Shown here: piece after piece, positions 49,001 to 57,896 of the stretch
Layout: the number at the start of each line of letters is the position of its first letter
Position numbering within the stretch: the first letter of the stretch is position 1
DNA from: SIG603 sp963589785
Lineage (GTDB): Bacteria; Bacillota; Clostridia; Oscillospirales; Acutalibacteraceae
Direction: 5' to 3'
Assembly (NCBI GenBank): GCA_963589785.1
Contig: CAVAMJ010000003.1
Span: 124,001 to 188,000, forward strand
DNA length: 64,000 nucleotides
The notes under the pieces: model-generated
What the model saw: the letters and a program-made list of their open reading frames with translations, nothing else
Databases searched by the model: none
What the model was told of the DNA's origin: nothing
Made by a program: the position numbers and the translations under genes

Positions 49001-50518
49001 TCACCAGTCAGTAAGGCTGAGATAAAGATCCTTATACTGCTTAGCGGATTTCTCCCAGGAAACATCTTTGTTCATATCACGGACAACCATCTCATCCCAT
49101 GCCGGACGGTTCTCAAAATAGAGAGTCTTTGCACGGTTGATGCAGTCGAGAAGATTCTGCGGATAGTAGTCGATGAATGTGAAGCCGTTGCCCCAGCCGA
49201 AGAATTTATTGTACGGCTCAACGGTATCCTTAAGACCGCCTGTCTCACGAACAATCGGAATAGAACCGTATCTCATGGAGTAAAGCTGAGTGAGTCCGCA
49301 CGGCTCAAAGAGTGACGGAATGAGCATAGCGTCGCAACCGGCATAAATTCTGTGTGCTCTTGCCTCGTCATACTGAATGCAAGCGGCAAAGTCGCCCTTG
49401 TAGGTGCTTTCGAAGTAGCGGAAGGAATTCTCGTACTCAGGCTCGCCTGTACCGAGAATGACGACCTGTGTGTTGCCGTCCATAAGATCTTCTGCAATAG
49501 CATTAACAAGGTCAAGACCCTTCTGGTTTGTAAGTCTTGAGACAAGACCGATAACGAACTTGTCCTCGTCTTTATTAAGTCCAAGCTCATCCTGAAGAGC
49601 GAGCTTGTTAAGCTTCTTCTTCTCGATTACATTCTCGCTGTCATAGTTCTCCTTTAGAAGCTTGTCGGTAGCCGGGTTCCAAAGTTCGACATCGATACCG
49701 TTTACGATACCGCAAAGCTTGCCCTCGTGGAATCTTAAGTGACCGTCAAGATTTTCTCCGAAGAACGGAGTCTTGATTTCCTCGGCATATGTTGCGCTGA
49801 CGGTTGTGATCTTATCGGAGTAAGCAAGACCGCCCTTGAACATATTTGCAGCACCGTCGCCAAAGCCGAGGCAATCATAATCAAATACATAATCAGGAAG
49901 ACCTGACCAATACTTGATTGTGTCTACATTGTAAATACCCTGGAATCTCAGGTTGTGAATAGTTGTGATAACCTTTGCACGATTGAGCTCAGTCTCTGCA
50001 AAAAGTGTTCTCAGATAAACAGGAACAAGACCTGCCTGCCAGTCGTGACAATGAATAATATCAGGAATCCACTCCATGAAGTTGAGAGCCGCAAGAGCCG
50101 CCTTGCCGAAATAGCAGTACTTAGGAATGTCGACTACGAGATCCGTGTAGGGCTTGCCCCAGCTGAAGAACTCGTCGTTGTCGATGAAGTCATAGACGAC
50201 ACCGTCCTCGACATACTCCATGATTCCTACATAGTAGCTCTTGCCGTCTGCGCAAAGATCCATATAGAAAGATCCTCTGTAGACCATTTTGTCCTGCCAC
50301 TTCTGCGGAATGCATGCGTACTTAGGAATGATAACCTTGACATCACAGTTCTGCTTAGCAAGAACCTTCGGAAGTGCATACATAACGTCTCCGAGACCGC
50401 CTGTCTTAACAAACGGATAGCACTCAGAACCGATGAAAGCTATGCTTCTTCTCGGACCGTAGACTTCCTCGACACTTGGCTCATAGTTTTCTGTTACATT
50501 GTTTTCGAAATCAGCCAT
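49001..50518 (-). CDS. glgA: Glycogen synthase (ADP-glucose type)
   Basis: A 505-residue GT5 family transferase that extends alpha-1,4-glucan chains from ADP-glucose. After a polar N-terminal tail of about 23 residues comes IAFIGSECYPFVKTGGLGDV, whose KTGGLGDV loop binds ADP-glucose. Later motifs are DIIHCHDWQAGLVPVYL, TTIHNLRFQGIYN, GIVNGIDVELWNP, IGLVSRLTNQKGLDL and SLFEPCGLTQLYSMRYG with the catalytic Glu. The extra acidic N-terminal tail is not part of the enzyme core. No other glg gene is adjacent. It implies glycogen storage. Confidence 0.96.
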   Translation of the reverse strand: MADFENNVTENYEPSVEEVYGPRRSIAFIGSECYPFVKTGGLGDVMYALPKVLAKQNCDVKVIIPKYACIPQKWQDKMVYRGSFYMDLCADGKSYYVGIMEYVEDGVVYDFIDNDEFFSWGKPYTDLVVDIPKYCYFGKAALAALNFMEWIPDIIHCHDWQAGLVPVYLRTLFAETELNRAKVITTIHNLRFQGIYNVDTIKYWSGLPDYVFDYDCLGFGDGAANMFKGGLAYSDKITTVSATYAEEIKTPFFGENLDGHLRFHEGKLCGIVNGIDVELWNPATDKLLKENYDSENVIEKKKLNKLALQDELGLNKDEDKFVIGLVSRLTNQKGLDLVNAIAEDLMDGNTQVVILGTGEPEYENSFRYFESTYKGDFAACIQYDEARAHRIYAGCDAMLIPSLFEPCGLTQLYSMRYGSIPIVRETGGLKDTVEPYNKFFGWGNGFTFIDYYPQNLLDCINRAKTLYFENRPAWDEMVVRDMNKDVSWEKSAKQYKDLYLSLTDW

Positions 50519-50613
50519 TATTAAAACCTCGCTTTTTAAGATTGGAGTGAAAAATCCCGTTTCGGATAAGAATATCGTCTTCTGTAGTTTATTACATAAA
50601 CGATTACAATTCG

Positions 50614-50642
50614 ATTATATAACAGTTTTGGATTTATTTCAA
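50614..50642 (-). promoter_or_regulatory. Promoter of glgA
   Basis: On the minus strand TTGAAA (50642-50637), 17 bases, perfect TATAAT (50619-50614). The leader is about 90 bases. Confidence 0.75.
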
Positions 50643-50655
50643 CAAAAATCAGAAC

Positions 50656-52008
50656 TTATTCACTGGATTTTTCTACAATATTACCATCGGCTTCCTTTAA
50701 ATGTCTGAGATAACACGCAATTGCCGTGCCCATGTAGGCATGTGTGAGTTCTCCGTCACCGTATTTTGCGATTACTTCGTCTATTGGCATTTCCTCAAAA
50801 TCGAGGATTTCATCCTCGTCAAGCTGTCTCTCTTTAGTTTGAATGAGGTCTTCTGCGAGGAAAACACTGAAGTGGTTTCTGAAAAGTGCGGGGTTTGCGC
50901 TTACCGTGCAAAGTCTCGTGATTTTGCTTGCTTCAAAGCCTGTTTCCTCTTTAAGCTCACGAAGTGCGGTGTCCTTTGGATTTTCGCCATCCTCGCATAC
51001 TCCGCCCGGGAACTCGAGAGTTACTCTTTCTTCTCCGTGGCGCCACTGTCTGACGAGCACAAAATTATCATCGTGAACAGCCACGACAACAACCCAGTTC
51101 GGTGCTTCGATAGCAACATAGTCACCGTCAACTCCCGTGCGTGAGGACTTCGATTCATTCACAATATCAAAAACAGGTGTGTGCAGAAGAAGCTCGCTGT
51201 TATTGGTGTCCCAAAGAAGATTTTCGTACTTTTTATCCTGGCAAACGTCCATAAATTTGCGAAGAGCTAGCATAGCTTTTATATCATCGTTTCCCTCAAA
51301 GCCGTGAGCGCCGTTTTCGATTAGAACCGCATTTGCGTGACGATAAATCTTCTCTGCCTCAAGAGAATATACGCAGTCAACAACGGCATCCTTTTCGCCG
51401 TGGACGAGAAGTACGGGGCCGTCATATCCCTCAATCAGTTCTTCAAAATCCTTATCGATTACACTTCTTGCGTATTCTCCGCCAAGCTTCATCGGGTTTT
51501 TGCCGAGTAATTCGGGAATGTTTTCAGGGTCGAATTTATAGAAAATCATTTTTCCGTCTCTTGCATCATCGGGAATTGAAAAAGCGGGATAAAAAAGAGC
51601 AAGTCTCTCCACCTTTTCAGGGTGACGTGCGGCATAAATTGCAGAGACAAATCCGCCCTGACTGCAGCCCATGAGCGCAACTCTGCTTCCACTTACATAA
51701 GACTGGGAAAGCACAAATTCGACAACTGCCTCAAGATCGGCAAGCTCGGTGAAAACCGTCATATTCTCAGTTTTTCCTTCGCTCTCACACATGATTCCGC
51801 CACCGCAAAAATCAAAGGTGAATGCGACAAATCCCGCATCGGCTAAAAGTTTTGCGTATTTTCTCACGCTCTTGCGATTGCTTAAAAATCCGTGACATAT
51901 GATAACAGCCGGCTTTCTAATGTTTTCGTCAGCACCGTACACATTGCCCTTGATAGTTAAATTATCTCTTTTGCATCTGAATATTTGTGGTATAAATGTT
52001 CTGTTCAT
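50656..52008 (-). CDS. Fusion of alpha/beta hydrolase and Nudix hydrolase
   Basis: One 450-residue frame with two enzymes. Residues 1 to about 265 are a serine hydrolase: ICHGFLSNRKSVRKYAKLLA (oxyanion region), nucleophile elbow GCSQGG, the acid in LLVHGEKDAVVDC, and the His in ENGAHGF, resembling feruloyl or cinnamoyl esterases. Residues of about 275-450 form a Nudix domain: GGVCEDGENPKDTALRELKEETGFEA fits the box GX5EX7REUXEEXGU, in an ADP-ribose pyrophosphatase-like frame. The start at 52008 has an AGGAG site; the longer frame reads through the leader. No stop or frameshift is seen between the parts. I know of no standard family with this pairing, so the joint substrate is unclear. Confidence 0.85.
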   Translation of the reverse strand: MNRTFIPQIFRCKRDNLTIKGNVYGADENIRKPAVIICHGFLSNRKSVRKYAKLLADAGFVAFTFDFCGGGIMCESEGKTENMTVFTELADLEAVVEFVLSQSYVSGSRVALMGCSQGGFVSAIYAARHPEKVERLALFYPAFSIPDDARDGKMIFYKFDPENIPELLGKNPMKLGGEYARSVIDKDFEELIEGYDGPVLLVHGEKDAVVDCVYSLEAEKIYRHANAVLIENGAHGFEGNDDIKAMLALRKFMDVCQDKKYENLLWDTNNSELLLHTPVFDIVNESKSSRTGVDGDYVAIEAPNWVVVVAVHDDNFVLVRQWRHGEERVTLEFPGGVCEDGENPKDTALRELKEETGFEASKITRLCTVSANPALFRNHFSVFLAEDLIQTKERQLDEDEILDFEEMPIDEVIAKYGDGELTHAYMGTAIACYLRHLKEADGNIVEKSSE

Positions 52009-52145
52009 ATCCGTTCTCCTTATATATTTATTGATGTAAACAAATATAGTTTTTGCATAGGTTTTCCCTATTGTTGAGAATATCACATAAAACACAGGTA
52101 AATGTGAACAAAAGGAAAATATATCATTCAAATTAATTTAAATTC

Positions 52146-52174
52146 TTGAGATTATTCTTATAAAATAGTATAAT
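52146..52174 (+). promoter_or_regulatory. Promoter of the YmdB-like gene
   Basis: TTGAGA (52146-52151), 17 bases, perfect TATAAT (52169-52174). Confidence 0.75.
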
Positions 52175-52208
52175 CCATAGTAAAAAGAAAGAATATAGGA
52201 GAGTGTGA

Positions 52209-52979
52209 ATGAGAATACTTGTAATCGGTGATGTTGTGGGCGGAAACGGCTGCCGTCATTTAAGAGACAAACTTCCTTCCTTCAGACGGGAGATGAATAT
52301 CGACGCCGTAATTTGCAACGGAGAAAATTCTTCTGACGGAAACGGAATCACACCGGCATCGGCTAAATATCTTTTTGACAGCGGAGTTGATGTTATCACT
52401 CTCGGAAATCACACATTCAGACGCCCGGAGATTTACGATTATCTTGACGAGACCGATATTTGCATAAGACCGGCAAATTTTCCGGCGGGCGCACCTGGAA
52501 GCGGAGTTTGCATTCTCGATATGGGAAGATATGAGATTTGCGTAATCAACCTTATCGGACAGGTGTATATCGATAATTTTGACAGTCCTTTTGATAAGCT
52601 TGACGAGATATTAAAGCGAGACGATTTGCCAAAAATCAAAATCGTTGATTTTCACGCAGAGGCAACCGGCGAGAAGAAAGCACTTGCTTACTATGCCGAC
52701 GGACGTGTCACGGCGGTTTTCGGAACTCACACGCACGTGCAGACTGCTGACGAGTGCATTTTGCCAAAGGGCACGGGATATATCACCGATGTCGGCATGA
52801 CGGGCTGTACTGATTCGATACTCGGAGTTAAAAAGGAGCTTGTAATCAAAAAGCTTCGCACAAAGCTCCCTGTTCGCTTTGACTATGAGCAGGGCCCCTC
52901 GCACCTTGACTGCATGCTGATTGAAGCCGACAACAAAACAGGCTTGTGCACGAGAGTCGAGAGATTCAGCTTGAAATGA
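52209..52979 (+). CDS. ymdB: YmdB-like metallophosphoesterase (TIGR00282)
   Basis: A 256-residue dinuclear metallophosphoesterase. Metal-binding motifs are RILVIGDVVGGNG (Asp8), ICNGENSSDGNGIT, TLGNHTFRRPE, VDFHAEATGEKKALAYYADG and FGTHTHVQTADE. In B. subtilis YmdB is a 2',3'-cyclic nucleotide phosphodiesterase needed for biofilm and late-stage gene expression. It is a single-gene unit here, whereas ymdB often follows rny, which is not in view. A GGAG site lies 9 bases from the ATG and a terminator follows. Confidence 0.9.
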   Translation: MRILVIGDVVGGNGCRHLRDKLPSFRREMNIDAVICNGENSSDGNGITPASAKYLFDSGVDVITLGNHTFRRPEIYDYLDETDICIRPANFPAGAPGSGVCILDMGRYEICVINLIGQVYIDNFDSPFDKLDEILKRDDLPKIKIVDFHAEATGEKKALAYYADGRVTAVFGTHTHVQTADECILPKGTGYITDVGMTGCTDSILGVKKELVIKKLRTKLPVRFDYEQGPSHLDCMLIEADNKTGLCTRVERFSLK

Positions 52980-52995
52980 ATTTAATAAAAATATA

Positions 52996-53026
52996 TCCTC
53001 CGTCAAGTGCGGCGGAGGACTTTTTT
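52996..53026 (+). terminator. Terminator of the YmdB-like gene
   Basis: TCCTCCG (52996-53002) pairs with CGGAGGA (53013-53019), followed by C and six T. Confidence 0.85.
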
Positions 53027-53112
53027 GCGGAAAACAAAAATGAACAATGGTCATAATTTGTTAATTAAATGTAAATTTTGCGGATTTTCTGCCGCTCAAA
53101 ATTCAAATTTAT

Positions 53113-53141
53113 TTGTATTTTCTATTTAGTTGTGTTAAAAT
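53113..53141 (+). promoter_or_regulatory. Promoter of the fakA-like gene
   Basis: TTGTAT (53113-53118), 17 bases, TAAAAT (53136-53141) with an extended -10 (TGTTAAAAT). Confidence 0.6.
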
Positions 53142-53228
53142 GTCCTCAATTATTATGAATACTTATGTATCTTGAAGGCGTAAAAATTACTTAACTCGAT
53201 CTATGAAATCGGAGAAAGGTGTATCAAA

Positions 53229-54923
53229 ATGATAAACGGTGCTACTTTAAGAGATGCTGTCATCTCTGGTGCAAACAATATTCTTAACAACAAGAAGCTT
53301 GTCGATGACCTCAATATTTTCCCTGTTCCGGACGGAGATACAGGCACAAATATGTCTATGACAATCACAGCTGCAAGAGATGAGATTATCAATCTCCCCG
53401 ACGATGTAACAGTCGCAGAGGTAGCAAAGAAAACCGCAAGCGCAATGCTCAGAGGCGCAAGAGGAAACTCAGGCGTTATCTCCTCACTTCTTTTCAGAGG
53501 CTTCTCTAAGGGTCTCGAGGGAATGACAGAGGCTGACGGTCACGCACTCGTTCACGCTCTTTCCATGGGTGTTGAGGCTGCTTACAAGGCAGTCATGAAG
53601 CCGACAGAGGGTACTATCCTCACAGTCGCAAGAGTTGCAAGCGAAGTAGGTACAAATGCTGCTGAGCTCGATCACGATCCGCTTTATGTATGGGGCGCAG
53701 TTTGCGAGGGCGGCCAGGAGGCTCTTGACGATACTCCTAATCTTCTCCCTGTTCTTAAGAAGGCCGGCGTTGTAGACGCAGGCGGCAAGGGTATTCTTCT
53801 CATTTTCGAGGGTATGCTCTCTGTATTTAAGGACGGCGTAATCATCGAGGAAGTAAAAGAGGCACAGGAGCTCACAAAGGACGAGGAAACAGCTCAGTTC
53901 TTTGCAAGCGTTGCCGCTGAATTTGACGAGGTTATCAACTTCACATACTGCACAGAGTTTATCGTCGGCAGAGACCCGGAGTGCGACAAGGATCCGCTCG
54001 ATTTGAGACTTTTCCTTGAGACAATCGGTGACTGCGTAGTTGTTGTCGATGACGAGGACATCATCAAGACTCATGTTCACACAGAGAACCCGGGCAATGC
54101 TATTCAGAAGGCTCTTGAGTACGGTCAGCTTCTCACCGTAAAGATTGAGAACATGAAGGAGCAGCACAGAAAGGCTGCCGAGGAGAACGAGAAGAAGAAG
54201 CAGGAGTTCGAGGCTAAGAAAGAGGCTGAGAAGGAGAAGCTTCCGAAGGCAGAGCCTGAGGAGGAATTCGGCTTTGTTTCCGTTGCAGCGGGCGAGGGCG
54301 TACAGGAGCTCTTCAAGGATCTCGGATGCACTCATATCGTAAGCGGCGGTCAGACAATGAATCCGTCCACAGACGATATTCTCGAGGCTATTCTTGCTAC
54401 ACCGGCTAAGGTTGTCTATGTTCTTCCTAACAACAAGAACATCATCATGGCTGCTGAGCAGGCTATTCCTATGGTTGAGGACAGAAGAGTAGTTGTTGTT
54501 CCGACAAGAACAATTCCTCAGGGTATAAGCGCTATGCTCGCATTTGACGATACAGCAGAGACAGACGAGAACCGTGAGAACATGATGGATGCCGCAAGAG
54601 CAACAGGCACAGGTCTTGTTACATTTGCCGCAAGAGATTCCGAGTACGGCGGAAAGAAGATTCGTGAGAACGATATCTTAGGTCTTGTAAACGGAAAGAT
54701 GGAATTTGTTGAGAAGAGCCCTGCAGATACTCTCTACAGAGTTGCAAAGCACATGATCACAAAGACAACAGGCTTCATCACAATCATCTACGGCAACGGC
54801 ACAACTGAAGAAGAGGCTCAGTCCGTAGCTGACAGAATTTCCAAGAAGTTCGGTAAGGACCTTGAGGTTCAGCTTGTAAACGGCGGTCAGCCTGTTTACT
54901 ATTACATTCTCTCAGTCGAGTAA
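53229..54923 (+). CDS. fakA: DAK2-domain fatty acid kinase FakA-like (YloV)
   Basis: A 564-residue protein of the YloV/FakA family, the ATP-binding kinase that phosphorylates FakB-bound fatty acids. The N-terminal DAK2 domain shows NIFPVPDGDTGTNMSMTITA, with Asp ligands for magnesium, and RGARGNSGVISSLLFRGF and DAGGKGILLIFEGML. The central region includes DDEDIIKTHVHTENPG. A charged Glu/Lys-rich linker lies near 310-345, then a second domain (TVSGGQT-like IVSGGQTMNPSTDDILEAI, VYVLPNNKNIIMAAEQA) typical of the family. Bacillus order yloV-recG is kept: recG starts 64 bases on. Codon bias suggests high expression. Confidence 0.92.
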   Translation: MINGATLRDAVISGANNILNNKKLVDDLNIFPVPDGDTGTNMSMTITAARDEIINLPDDVTVAEVAKKTASAMLRGARGNSGVISSLLFRGFSKGLEGMTEADGHALVHALSMGVEAAYKAVMKPTEGTILTVARVASEVGTNAAELDHDPLYVWGAVCEGGQEALDDTPNLLPVLKKAGVVDAGGKGILLIFEGMLSVFKDGVIIEEVKEAQELTKDEETAQFFASVAAEFDEVINFTYCTEFIVGRDPECDKDPLDLRLFLETIGDCVVVVDDEDIIKTHVHTENPGNAIQKALEYGQLLTVKIENMKEQHRKAAEENEKKKQEFEAKKEAEKEKLPKAEPEEEFGFVSVAAGEGVQELFKDLGCTHIVSGGQTMNPSTDDILEAILATPAKVVYVLPNNKNIIMAAEQAIPMVEDRRVVVVPTRTIPQGISAMLAFDDTAETDENRENMMDAARATGTGLVTFAARDSEYGGKKIRENDILGLVNGKMEFVEKSPADTLYRVAKHMITKTTGFITIIYGNGTTEEEAQSVADRISKKFGKDLEVQLVNGGQPVYYYILSVE

Positions 54924-54940
54924 TAGATTATGCAATTATC

Positions 54941-54969
54941 GAGGTCACATTACTCATGTGACCTCTTTT
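54941..54969 (+). terminator. Terminator between fakA and recG
   Basis: GAGGTCACAT (54941-54950) pairs with ATGTGACCTC (54956-54965), a perfect stem with a 5-base loop, then TTTTT. A GTG inside it is in frame with recG but is not a credible start. Confidence 0.88.
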
Positions 54970-54987
54970 TGTTTGAAAAAGGAAGGG

Positions 54988-57078
54988 GTGAGAATTATCC
55001 GAGATGTGCTCGAGATGCCGATTCGTGAAGTAAAGGGTATCGGTGAGAAGAAAGAAAAGCTTTTTTTGAAACTTGGTTTGGAGACAGTCGGCGATTTAAT
55101 TCGCCATTATCCGTTCAGATATGTCGACTGGACAGATATTCGTGCGATAAGAGACTGCGTTCCAAATGAAGAAAATATAGTAAGGGCGATGCCGCTTACC
55201 GCTTTATCGCAGACTGTCACGCCAAACGGTACAGTGATTTACAAAGCCGATATTACCGACGGTGATAAGGCTATGAAGATAAATCTTTTCTATCGTGCCT
55301 CGGGTAACGCTTATCATTATGCGAGCTATTGCCCGTTTTATCTCAAGGCCGGTGTGGACTACCTTTTCAAAGGAAAGGTAAAGGACGAGGGCTACGGTCT
55401 AACCATGGATTCTCCTGTTTACTATGAGGAGAGCAAGGCTCAGGAGCTTGAGCCATGGTATCATTTGACAAGCGGTCTCAAGCAGTATGAGGTGAAGAAA
55501 GCAATCGCCGAAGCGATTAAGCTTTTGCCTGATTCTCTCCCGGATCCGATTCCAAAAGAGATAAGAAATAAATATAAGCTTTGCACAAAACGCTACGCTG
55601 TCGAGAATATTCATGTCGGCAAAACAAAGGAAGAGGTAGCGATCGCAAAAAGTCGATTGGTTTTTGAAGAACTGCTAATTTTCCAGTTGGGACTTATCAA
55701 GCTTAGAGACCGTGTGAAAACGAAGAACTGCCACAAGCTGAAAAAGGATTACAGCGCAGATTTTGCGGAGCTTCTCCCGTTTGAGATGACGGGCGCGCAG
55801 AAGCGTGCGGTCAAGGACGCTGTCGATGACATGATGAGCGAAACCACTATGAACCGACTTCTTCAGGGTGATGTCGGTTCAGGTAAAACAGCAGTTGCGG
55901 CGGCTCTTTGCTACAATATGATAAGAAGCGGCGCTCAGGCGGCACTTATGGCACCGACAGAAATTTTGGCAAGACAGCATTTTTCATCACTGAGCGAGCT
56001 TTTAGAGCCGTGCAAAATAAATGTCGTTTTGCTCACGGGTTCTGTTAAGGGCAAGGCTAAAAAGGAAGCCTTGGCTAAAATCAAGAGCGGCGAAGCACAG
56101 CTTGTTGTTGGCACGCATGCTCTCATCGCCGATGCTGTCGAGTACAATAACCTTGGTTTGGTTATAACGGACGAACAGCATCGTTTCGGAGTTAATCAGC
56201 GTTCTCAGCTCGAGGAGAAGGCAGAGACGCCGCATACTCTTGTTATGTCGGCTACACCCATTCCGAGAACATTGGCACTGAAAATTTTTGCCGACTTGGA
56301 TGTTTCAGTGCTGGATGAGCTTCCGCCCGGAAGACAGGTCATTCAGACAGTACGTAGAAATTCAAGAAGCAAGCTTCCGAATGAGCGTGGGGGCGGAGTT
56401 TATAAATTCATCGAGAGCGAGATATTAAAGGGCAGACAGGCTTATATTATTTGTCCGCTCATCGATGATTCCGATTCCGACAAGAAAAGCGTCAATGAGT
56501 ACGCTAAGATGCTCGAGAAATATTTTCCGAAGGAATGGATTGGCGTGGTTCACGGCAAAATGAAGCCGAACGAAAAGGAAAAGGCAATGAGCGAATTTGC
56601 CGACAACAAGACGAAAATTCTCGTTTCGACAACCGTTGTCGAGGTCGGTGTCGATGTGCCGAACGCTACCATTATGATGATAGAAAATGCGGAGCTCTAC
56701 GGACTTTCACAGCTTCATCAGCTAAGAGGCCGTGTCGGCAGAGGACAATATAAATCATACTGCATTTTGATTTCCGATGCACAAAATGAGTCGGCTCAAA
56801 CAAGACTTAAAACCATGTGTGATACCTCGGACGGTTTTCAGCTTGCTCTCATGGATTTGAAGCTGAGAAAAGCGGGCGATTTCTTCGGAGTTCGTCAGCA
56901 CGGCGACTATAAGCTTGAAATTGCCGATATTTACAACGATACTGAAATACTGAACGATGCAAAGGATGCCGTTGATATGATACTGGCGGATGACCCTGAG
57001 CTCAAAAAAACAAATCACAGAGAACTGCTCGAAGAAGTGAAAAATCTTTTCAACAAAAACGGCGCAGTTACATTCTAA
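54988..57078 (+). CDS. recG: ATP-dependent DNA helicase RecG
   Basis: RecG is a fork-reversing and branch-migrating helicase. The GTG start used here follows AAAAAGGAAGG and gives 696 residues; the ATG at 55015 is an alternative. The N-terminal wedge domain (REVKGIGEKKEKLFLKLG, OB fold) is followed by the Walker A LQGDVGSGKTAVAAALC near 295, APTEILARQH, the box II DEQHRFGV, MSATPIPRTLAL, and C-terminal VVEVGVDVPNATIMMIE and QLRGRVGRG. It is complete. It follows the fakA-like gene as in Bacillus and precedes a small membrane protein by 14 bases. Confidence 0.96.
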   Translation: MRIIRDVLEMPIREVKGIGEKKEKLFLKLGLETVGDLIRHYPFRYVDWTDIRAIRDCVPNEENIVRAMPLTALSQTVTPNGTVIYKADITDGDKAMKINLFYRASGNAYHYASYCPFYLKAGVDYLFKGKVKDEGYGLTMDSPVYYEESKAQELEPWYHLTSGLKQYEVKKAIAEAIKLLPDSLPDPIPKEIRNKYKLCTKRYAVENIHVGKTKEEVAIAKSRLVFEELLIFQLGLIKLRDRVKTKNCHKLKKDYSADFAELLPFEMTGAQKRAVKDAVDDMMSETTMNRLLQGDVGSGKTAVAAALCYNMIRSGAQAALMAPTEILARQHFSSLSELLEPCKINVVLLTGSVKGKAKKEALAKIKSGEAQLVVGTHALIADAVEYNNLGLVITDEQHRFGVNQRSQLEEKAETPHTLVMSATPIPRTLALKIFADLDVSVLDELPPGRQVIQTVRRNSRSKLPNERGGGVYKFIESEILKGRQAYIICPLIDDSDSDKKSVNEYAKMLEKYFPKEWIGVVHGKMKPNEKEKAMSEFADNKTKILVSTTVVEVGVDVPNATIMMIENAELYGLSQLHQLRGRVGRGQYKSYCILISDAQNESAQTRLKTMCDTSDGFQLALMDLKLRKAGDFFGVRQHGDYKLEIADIYNDTEILNDAKDAVDMILADDPELKKTNHRELLEEVKNLFNKNGAVTF

Positions 57079-57092
57079 AAGGAGACTACTAT

Positions 57093-57458
57093 ATGAGTGA
57101 TTTTAATAATTACAACGATATTGAGAAAAACAAGGGAAAGGCAGTTTTTTGCTATCTGACGGTTTTGTGGCTAATTCCGTTTCTTATGTGGAGAGACTCT
57201 CGTTTTGTAAAGTTCCACATAAATCAGGGATTTAATCTACTCATCTGTGAAATATGTTTGGTTGTAGTAGACAGACTATTAGGCTTTTTGCTTGGACCCG
57301 GACTTCTTCTCGGCATATGGGGATTTGTCTATTCAATCGGCAGTCTTATTTTGATGGTGTTTGTTGTGCTTGGCATAATCAACGCTATTAACGGTCAGAC
57401 AAAAAAGCTTCCGATTATCGGTGATTGGAATTTCCTCAATTTAGACAGTGATAATTGA
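57093..57458 (+). CDS. Small DUF4870-like membrane protein
   Basis: A 121-residue protein with three to four hydrophobic segments. GKAVFCYLTVLWLIPFLMWR, then DSRFVKFHINQGFNLLI and a final hydrophobic block with AINGQTKKLPIIGDW fit DUF4870/Tic20-like proteins (the FHxxQG motif is typical). Function unknown. It starts 14 bases after recG with a strong AAGGAG site, so it is probably cotranscribed. Confidence 0.8.
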   Translation: MSDFNNYNDIEKNKGKAVFCYLTVLWLIPFLMWRDSRFVKFHINQGFNLLICEICLVVVDRLLGFLLGPGLLLGIWGFVYSIGSLILMVFVVLGIINAINGQTKKLPIIGDWNFLNLDSDN

Positions 57459-57480
57459 TGTTTAAAATTTAGTGTAAAAT

Positions 57481-57530
57481 AAAGACACGGAAATGTATGT
57501 TTTAGCGTAATTTCCGTGTCTTTATTTTTA
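57481..57530 (+). terminator. Terminator after the DUF4870-like gene
   Basis: AAAGACACGGAAAT (57481-57494) pairs with ATTTCCGTGTCTTT (57510-57523), a perfect 14-bp stem, then ATTTTTA. Confidence 0.93.
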
Positions 57531-57583
57531 CTGTTTGTTCTTGATTTATCTTAGTGGGAATAATCTGCAAAGATAAAATGCCC

Positions 57584-57679
57584 GACTGCAAACGCAAAGC
57601 GTTTTTGTCGTATTTTCTTTTTGTTTTCTTCCTTTTTGTGTCGGCACTTTGTGCCTTTGTTTTTCTTAGTGAAAAAAGT
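57584..57679 (+). other. Non-coding stretch with extra small hairpins before repeat copy B
   Basis: This part of the 438-base gap between convergent genes has no coding signal. It contains AAACGC-AAA-GCGTTT (57590-57604) and GGCAC-TTT-GTGCC (57643-57655), which look like the hairpins inside the repeat that follows. It may be an extension of the same element that copy A lacks. Confidence 0.5.
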
Positions 57680-57872
57680 CGGCTGACAAAGCCCAACCAC
57701 GAACGCTTCGCGTTCTAAAAATGCTTTCGCATTTTTGGTTAACTTTGTCAGCCTATCTTTTTTGTTATCGCTTCGCTCTGTTTATGAGTATACGCTAATT
57801 ATTAATTGTTAATTATTTGTGGGCTCTGCCCACACCCGTTCGCTTTTTGTAAAAAGCGAAGCAAAAACTTTT
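57680..57872 (+). repeat. Hairpin-dense intergenic repeat, copy B
   Basis: About 193 bases, the fuller copy of the element at 35317-35505. It folds as an 11-bp outer stem GGCTGACAAAG (57681-57691) with CTTTGTCAGCC (57743-57753), enclosing AACCA/TGGTT, GAACGC-TTC-GCGTTC (57701-57715) and AAAAATGC/GCATTTTT (57717-57736). Next come an AT-rich stretch with TAATTATTAATTGTTAATTA, GTGGGC-TCT-GCCCAC (57819-57833) and TTCGCTTTTT-GT-AAAAAGCGAA (57839-57860). The last hairpin may terminate the flavodiiron gene. No terminal inverted repeats or target-site duplications are obvious. Confidence 0.85.
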
Positions 57873-57896
57873 GTGTTTTATGTTCTATTTTGCTTC

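Noticed and set aside
53484..54335. 283-residue antisense frame opposite fakA
   Set aside because: It is Leu- and Cys-rich shadow sequence created by the Glu/Lys-rich codons of the sense gene, with no homology seen.
54958..54987. recG start at the GTG in 54958
   Set aside because: That codon lies in the 3' arm of the fakA terminator hairpin; the later GTG has a ribosome site.
57584..57872. CRISPR array or tRNA cluster
   Set aside because: The hairpins differ from each other and lack regular repeats and spacers; no tRNA cloverleaf or CCA-type end was found.
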